From Lachnospiraceae bacterium (GTDB taxonomy: Bacteria > Bacillota > Clostridia > Lachnospirales > Lachnospiraceae), in contig QXWV01000130.1 in NCBI GenBank assembly GCA_009911195.1, positions 1-55,236 on the forward strand: a stretch of DNA of 55,236 nt. Direction: 5' to 3'. Position numbers and translations under genes: made by a program. The notes under the pieces were generated by a model, which saw only the letters and a program-made list of their open reading frames with translations, was not told the DNA's origin and did no database searches. Shown here piece by piece: positions 50,893 through 55,236 of the stretch. The first letter of the stretch is position 1, and each line of letters starts with the position of its first letter.

Positions 50893-51987
50893 TTAATAAT
50901 CCTCTGGCGAAATAATCCCTTCTTCATAGAAGCTTTTGGTTCTTGATATTCCAAACACCGAAGAAACCGGCACACTAAATCCTGTAACTCCCCAGGATAA
51001 GCCTATCCCGAAACCGGAAGCAAGTACATTCAGGTTTTCCCTTTTTGGCTTATAGCGTTCTACATAATCGCAAATTGTTAAAGGAATTGATATCCCACCG
51101 GTATTTCCATATCTGTCAAGCGAAATCGGAAGTTTATCCGCAGATACTTTGAGCTTACGTCCAATTTGCTTGATTATGAATTGATTCGCCTGATGCAGCA
51201 AAACCAAATCATAATCCTCCACTTCCGTTTCCGTCCTCCGAAGATATTCTTGAATCGTTTGGGGAACGTCCGATGTCGAAAATGCAAATACCTCTATCCC
51301 ATCCATATAAATATCATATTTTGAACGTTTTATCCCATCAGAGCAAAGCACTTCCTCTTTTTCCGGATACATATCCCGAAAACCGCCGGCCGGCAATATA
51401 ATGGATTTAAAACGTGAGCCATCCGATTTAAGCAGCGTATATCTTTCTAAACATTCATTTTTTTTGTAAAGCACTGCCGCCCCGGCATCCCCATACATCA
51501 TTGCAATGGATTTATCTTTCGGATTCACCAGTTTGCTCGCAGTTTCGCCTAAAATGAGCAATGCATATTTTACATCCGAAGTGGCAAGCATCGACCCTAT
51601 AACATGATGTCCGTAGACAAAACCAGAACACCCAAGCCCGATATCCATAACAGAGCAATCCATGGAAAGCCCAAGCCTTTTATGAAGCACATACGCTGAT
51701 GCCGGCCTTCTATAATCCGGCGACTGGGTGACAAAAAGCATAATTCCTATAGCTGACCGGTCTATTTTCATCGAATCCAATAAATTTTTTGCCGCTTCAT
51801 ACCCAAGGTCACTGGCCGTTTGCTGTCCTGATGCTCTATGAATGGAATGAATCCCTGTACTTTTTATAAACTTTTCTACGCTTTCCTCCCCAAACTCTTT
51901 TATAAAATCTTCCTTACCAAATATTCTGTCCGGAACCACTGCTGCCATGCCGGCAACTTCAATATCTTTCGTTCCATAAAATGCCAC
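50893..51987 (-). CDS. 3-oxoacyl-ACP synthase III-like (KAS III), first copy
   Basis: A 364-aa condensing enzyme with an intact triad: DIGLGCSGFVYG (Cys120), LVLLHQANQFI (His265) and DRYGNTGGIS (Asn295). Further family blocks are FVTQSPDYRRPASA, MMYGDAGAAVLY and SGFGIGLSWG. The start is GTG 51987, which overlaps the stop of the upstream hydrolase gene (TAGTG) and has GGAGGTG six bases upstream; the frame is open to 52002. It and the second KAS III are paralogues of similar design and may act in sequence or as a heterodimer. A C-terminal extension (SSVFGISRTKSFYEEG) beyond the thiolase fold is unusual. Confidence 0.9.
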   Translation of the reverse strand: MAFYGTKDIEVAGMAAVVPDRIFGKEDFIKEFGEESVEKFIKSTGIHSIHRASGQQTASDLGYEAAKNLLDSMKIDRSAIGIMLFVTQSPDYRRPASAYVLHKRLGLSMDCSVMDIGLGCSGFVYGHHVIGSMLATSDVKYALLILGETASKLVNPKDKSIAMMYGDAGAAVLYKKNECLERYTLLKSDGSRFKSIILPAGGFRDMYPEKEEVLCSDGIKRSKYDIYMDGIEVFAFSTSDVPQTIQEYLRRTETEVEDYDLVLLHQANQFIIKQIGRKLKVSADKLPISLDRYGNTGGISIPLTICDYVERYKPKRENLNVLASGFGIGLSWGVTGFSVPVSSVFGISRTKSFYEEGIISPEDY

Positions 51988-52631
51988 TACACCACCTCCC
52001 AAAATCTATATTCACCCAACAGAAAACTTTCAAAATGCCCAGGCATAACCGCAATATCCTTTGGCAGATTCTGTAAAACATCTTTTGATTTACTCATCCA
52101 ATCCAGCTTGCTTCCCCCTGAAGGCCCAAATGCTATCGGATAATCTTTCATCAGCGTATCCCCGCTAAAAAGCCATTTATCGTCCAACAATATACAGCAA
52201 CTGCCTTTTGAGTGCCCTGGAGTTTCAAAGAAAAACAATTTATGGTTCTGCCACTCCATTTCCATACTTGCTTTAAATGTAATGTCCGCTGCTTTACATT
52301 CATATGGCATTACATCCCCATTTCCTTCCACTTTTACCCATGCCTGAATTCGGCAAAATGTATTAAAATACTGTGACATATTTTTTTTTGCATTCATTAT
52401 ATTCTGGCTGCATTGGGAACTACAGGCAATTTGGGCATTTGTAAGATTCCTCCAATAGTTTACGCCGCTAATATGGTCATAGTGTTCATGTGTAAGCAAA
52501 ATATTATCCAGCCTTATCCCCGGTTTCATTTGATAATTTTCGCAAGGGTCTATCATGATACTATGGTCATTTTCAGACAAAACATACATATTCGATTTTA
52601 AATAAGGTGATTCTATAACTTCTATTTCCAT
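51987..52631 (-). CDS. Metallo-beta-lactamase-fold hydrolase
   Basis: A 214-aa cytoplasmic hydrolase of the glyoxalase II-like branch. It has the metal motif LTHEHYDHISG, the second-metal residues in TPGHSKGSC and FSGDTL, and PGHFES. Family members include hydroxyacylglutathione hydrolases and thioesterases of polyketide pathways. Embedded between sugar and acyl genes and translationally coupled to the KAS III gene, a thioesterase or proofreading role on the carrier protein is the best guess. The start ATG 52631 has only a weak site (AAAGG). Confidence 0.85.
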   Translation of the reverse strand: MEIEVIESPYLKSNMYVLSENDHSIMIDPCENYQMKPGIRLDNILLTHEHYDHISGVNYWRNLTNAQIACSSQCSQNIMNAKKNMSQYFNTFCRIQAWVKVEGNGDVMPYECKAADITFKASMEMEWQNHKLFFFETPGHSKGSCCILLDDKWLFSGDTLMKDYPIAFGPSGGSKLDWMSKSKDVLQNLPKDIAVMPGHFESFLLGEYRFWEVV

Positions 52632-52642
52632 TCGCTAAGCCT

Positions 52643-53290
52643 TTACCAGTCCACCCTTTTTGCAGGCACTCCAAATACTTTTGTTCCGGCCTTTACATTG
52701 CTCACCACCACGCTTCCGACGCAAACATATGCATCATCCCCCACTTTCTTATTTCCAATAATTACTGCATGGCTTCCAACATATACCCTTTTCCCTATTC
52801 TGGCACTGGCAACATTGGCAAATCCGGTTGTGGTAGAATAATCCCCTATTTCTACTTTTGGCCCTATCATGGAACCCATAATATTAACGAAATTTCCAAT
52901 CTTCGCCTCTGGTGCAATGCTATATGCAGTAATTATACAACCTTCGCCAATCTTCATATTTTCCCTCGACACAATGCTCCATGGGGCTATTAACGATTCA
53001 AATTTTGCACCGCGCCCTTTCAACATTTCCGCAATTCTTTCCTTCACTTGGGGATTAGAGAACCCCAACGCATAAACCTCATCCCCATAAGGTTTCCAAT
53101 TTTGGATATCACCAATTATCGGAACATCAATGCCGCTTCCTTTTAATGCATCAGGTTCATCATTCAAAAAACCTATCACATGATATGGCTCTTCCTTCCC
53201 GCTCTGGCAAGCCCTAGAATTTATTGATTTAATAATTTGCAAAGCTTCTTTTCCATATCCGCCTGCACACACAATTATAATGTCCTTCAT
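52643..53290 (-). CDS. PglD/NeuD-type sugar O- or N-acyltransferase
   Basis: A 215-aa acyltransferase with an N-terminal Rossmann-like nucleotide-sugar-binding half (IIVCAGGYGKEALQII, VIGFLNDEP, YALGFSNP). The C-terminal half is a left-handed beta-helix of hexapeptide repeats (VNIMGSMIGPKVEIGD, VYVGSHAVIIGNKKVGDD and YVCVGSVVVSNVKAGTKVFGVPA, in pieces). In PglD the catalytic base is a histidine; a His is visible in VGSHAVI, in the proper region. PglD-type enzymes transfer acetyl from acetyl-CoA to UDP-amino sugars. Here, next to an acyl-ACP pathway, it may transfer a longer or hydroxylated acyl group instead (inference). AAGGAGG precedes ATG 53290. Confidence 0.85.
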   Translation of the reverse strand: MKDIIIVCAGGYGKEALQIIKSINSRACQSGKEEPYHVIGFLNDEPDALKGSGIDVPIIGDIQNWKPYGDEVYALGFSNPQVKERIAEMLKGRGAKFESLIAPWSIVSRENMKIGEGCIITAYSIAPEAKIGNFVNIMGSMIGPKVEIGDYSTTTGFANVASARIGKRVYVGSHAVIIGNKKVGDDAYVCVGSVVVSNVKAGTKVFGVPAKRVDW

Positions 53291-53295
53291 TAGCC

Positions 53296-54078
53296 TTACC
53301 GCCCTCCTTTTTTATATATCATATCTAAATATTTTTGCGGAATATCATTAGCACTAAATGCATGGCCATTTTCATCATATCCCATGAAATCTCCAACTCC
53401 CTTCACTGCGTGTTGCCTTCTTGTTTTTGTATCAAAAACCATTTTTATCAAGCATAATAACATTCTGCAATCCGTTAAAAAACTTATATGCTCCACGTAC
53501 CATATATCATTTTCAAATTGTTCATGCCATCCATTATTATGCCCTCCATGGAACAGATTGGGGCATTCAAGCCCTGGCCTGACTAAATGCCTTGCTTTAT
53601 GCCGTTCACTATAACGACTCCAATATATTTCCGCCAACGGCCTTGGCCCTATGATTGACATATCGCCTTTCAAAATGCTCCAAAAATTAAGCAGTTCATC
53701 CAAAGAAGTCATGCGCATAAATGCCCCCACATTTGTTATTCTTTGATTGAAAGGCAGCAAATTTCCGTCAGCATCTTTCTCATTTGTCATGTTACGGAAC
53801 TTTACCATCGTAAAACATTTCCCATCTTTTCCGGGACGCTTCTGCAAAAAGAAAACTGGCCGACCAACATCAAAGAATGTACATATTCCAATACAAATAT
53901 TGATAGGGAAGGTAACAATCAGCACGAATAAAGAAATAACAATATCTAATATTCTTTTTATGTATTTAGAATATATGTCCTCTTTAAGATATACCTTTTC
54001 TGACAGGGCATTTGTTCTGGGCAAATTATTCTCCTTAACGTATTCTGCCAATATACTTTTTTCTTTCACAGATAACAT
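53296..54078 (-). CDS. Initiating sugar-phosphate transferase (PglC/WbaP-like)
   Basis: A 260-aa membrane-associated polyprenyl-phosphate sugar-1-phosphate transferase. A cytoplasmic N-terminus of about 40 residues precedes one hydrophobic re-entrant segment (about 43-68). The catalytic domain follows: PVFFLQKRPGKDGKCF, VKFRNMTNEKDADGN, GAFMRMTSLDELLNFW (Asp-Glu catalytic pair) and GDMSIIGPRPLAEIY. It attaches the first sugar phosphate to undecaprenyl phosphate. The C-terminal extension (about 190-260) is longer than in PglC. AAGGTGG precedes ATG 54078. It is the only sugar transferase seen in this locus. Confidence 0.9.
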   Translation of the reverse strand: MLSVKEKSILAEYVKENNLPRTNALSEKVYLKEDIYSKYIKRILDIVISLFVLIVTFPINICIGICTFFDVGRPVFFLQKRPGKDGKCFTMVKFRNMTNEKDADGNLLPFNQRITNVGAFMRMTSLDELLNFWSILKGDMSIIGPRPLAEIYWSRYSERHKARHLVRPGLECPNLFHGGHNNGWHEQFENDIWYVEHISFLTDCRMLLCLIKMVFDTKTRRQHAVKGVGDFMGYDENGHAFSANDIPQKYLDMIYKKGGR

Positions 54079-54237
54079 AGCATACCACCTTCATTTATGT
54101 TTATTATGCTGAAAATACAGTTTAATTGATTAATGCCTTCCAAATGCATATTCAAATCTCCCCAACAAATAATGAAGCCTTTCAAATGATTCATCTCTTA
54201 TATAAAAATCCATACTATTAACCCTTAACTCATAGTT
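54079..54237. other. Gap between ATP-grasp and sugar transferase genes
   Basis: A gap of 159 AT-rich bases with no gene, and the largest within the polysaccharide block. No clear promoter or terminator hairpin could be placed, so it is uncertain whether the sugar transferase begins a new transcript. Confidence 0.35.
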
Positions 54238-55236
54238 TTATATCAGCCGTACTTCTACATATTGATTCACATGGTGGGTTACTTGCATCATTTCTTCTTT
54301 ATTATCAAAGCAAAGTATCAATGTTCCAATAGCATGGCTGGCCGCTTCAAATCTAGTTATATGGTCCCCCGCCTTGACCCACAGGTCTTTTTCTACAACA
54401 TTTTTCTGTATTTCCGGGGAAATCCAAAGGCTCTGAAATGCCCCCTGCTTATTACTGTACAGCATCACTTCTGCCCAATATCCCTCATAAGGCTTCTGCA
54501 CTACTTCCCTTATAGGTTCTCCTACTGCGGCCAATACGGCAGCTTTTATCAGGTCTATACCAGTCGCATAACGAATCATTTCTGCCAGGCGGTTTCCCCC
54601 ACCCCTGGGTGTACATTCCAGAATATAGGCTTTCCCATCCGTACACTCCCTCACCTCAACATTGTATATCGACGATTTGAGGCCCAGCAGGCTTATAAGC
54701 CTCTGTAATTCTTCTGCCAACTCCTTTTTGTGTTCTGCTGTCATGGTGGATAACCAATCATAAGTCACCGGCGCATAAGGATTTACTGCATCCACATCAA
54801 AATGCTGCGAATTGAAACAAATAAACTTTAATTCCCCATCTATAGAAAAAACATCTGTACCAGAAGAACATCCCACTTTTTCCAGAAAATCTTCAATAAT
54901 GAATTCTTTGCTAAATGAATGCTCCTGTGCACACGCAATTGCTTCCGGCAGATTCATAGGATTATCCACAAGGGTTACTCCTTTGCTCCCTGATGAATCC
55001 GTAGGCTTGACCATCACTGGCCAACGGAATATTTCCGTATCTTTCAGCGCCTCTTCCGCGTCCGTATATTCCTTTGCCATCGGCACATTAAATCCATTTT
55101 CCGCCATAAACCTCCGGAACCGGCCTTTGTTCTGCAAAATTGACACCGCTTCGTAGGAGCCCACCGACGGCAGCCCCATCTGCTCCGCCACATATGCCGC
55201 CACAGTCACCCCAGGGTCGCATGCGAATGACATAAT
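54238..55236 (-). CDS. ATP-grasp domain enzyme, 5' end beyond the window
   Basis: Carboxylate-amine/thiol ligase-type ATP-grasp protein; about 332 codons are visible and the frame is still open at the right edge, so the N-terminal pre-ATP-grasp region (probably some 60-80 residues) is missing. Visible parts are the end of the Rossmann-like part (GVTVAAYVAEQMGLP), the ATP-binding Lys region (WPVMVKPTDSSGSKGV), FIIEDFLEKVGCSSGTDVFSIDG, the metal site YNVEVRECTDGKAYILECTPRGGGNRLAEMI (in parts) and a C-terminal CarB-like lid. It may ligate an amino acid or acid to a sugar or amine in the surface polymer; this is inference from position. Confidence 0.85.
   Translation of the reverse strand: MMSFACDPGVTVAAYVAEQMGLPSVGSYEAVSILQNKGRFRRFMAENGFNVPMAKEYTDAEEALKDTEIFRWPVMVKPTDSSGSKGVTLVDNPMNLPEAIACAQEHSFSKEFIIEDFLEKVGCSSGTDVFSIDGELKFICFNSQHFDVDAVNPYAPVTYDWLSTMTAEHKKELAEELQRLISLLGLKSSIYNVEVRECTDGKAYILECTPRGGGNRLAEMIRYATGIDLIKAAVLAAVGEPIREVVQKPYEGYWAEVMLYSNKQGAFQSLWISPEIQKNVVEKDLWVKAGDHITRFEAASHAIGTLILCFDNKEEMMQVTHHVNQYVEVRLI

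Overview
The window reads as a chromosomal segment of a low-to-mid GC anaerobic Firmicute, most likely a gut Lachnospiraceae-type clostridium. This is an inference from strong AGGAGG-type ribosome binding sites, YesM/YesN-type two-component genes, a two-gene SufBC set without SufS/SufU alongside, a class II fructose-bisphosphate aldolase, a DUF2804 protein, an AGCS symporter and CUT1 sugar transporters. No rRNA, tRNA, CRISPR array or intact insertion sequence was seen.

Layout. 0-4 kb: a YesM/YesN-type sensor and regulator, divergent from a gene that leaves the left edge. 3.7-6 kb (minus): PHP phosphoesterase, a broken sugar O-acetyltransferase, an aldo/keto reductase scrap and lgt. 6.2-9 kb (plus): DJ-1-like protein, then a GntR/YtrA regulator with a clean promoter and operator, followed by an ABC-2 exporter. 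9-10.7 kb (minus): SufC plus SufB/D-like protein. 11-13 kb (plus): hybrid histidine kinase behind four 18-bp tandem repeats. 13-25.6 kb (minus): an apparent catabolic gene set read from a near-consensus promoter with a FadR-type operator: HpcH/HpaI aldolase, two permeases, a lipoprotein binding protein, a flavoprotein oxidoreductase, a FadR regulator, an Asp-box sialidase-like protein, a DUF362 protein and a domain-permuted GH3. 25.8-28 kb (plus): two exported proteins, one a solute-binding lipoprotein.

28-36.5 kb mixes ordinary genes with islands and decay: DUF2804, an AT-rich ATPase plus putative nuclease pair (candidate defence module), a YolD-like gene, a Y-family polymerase broken by a one-base frameshift, an IMPase scrap, a GNAT protein, a cyclophilin and an AAA-ATPase/nuclease remnant. 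36.5-41.8 kb holds an alanine symporter with an elaborate leader (operator palindrome, early terminator, tiny upstream ORF), two membrane proteins, fba and a VanZ-like gene.

41.8-55.2 kb (minus) is the most striking part. It is a Wzx/Wzy-type surface-polysaccharide locus containing a small dedicated acyl-building module: two KAS III enzymes, two SDR reductases, two carrier proteins, an AMP-forming acyl ligase, a metallo-beta-lactamase-fold hydrolase and a carboxyltransferase. These sit together with an initiating sugar-phosphate transferase, a PglD/NeuD-type acyltransferase, a flippase, a polymerase and an ATP-grasp enzyme cut by the right edge. There is no dehydratase or enoyl reductase in view, so the simplest reading is that a (3-hydroxy)acyl group is built on a carrier protein and transferred to a sugar of the exported polymer.

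The window is also rich in small repeats: four tandem arrays beside or inside genes, a dispersed 28-bp identity, a pair of related terminators and recurring intercistronic hairpins.
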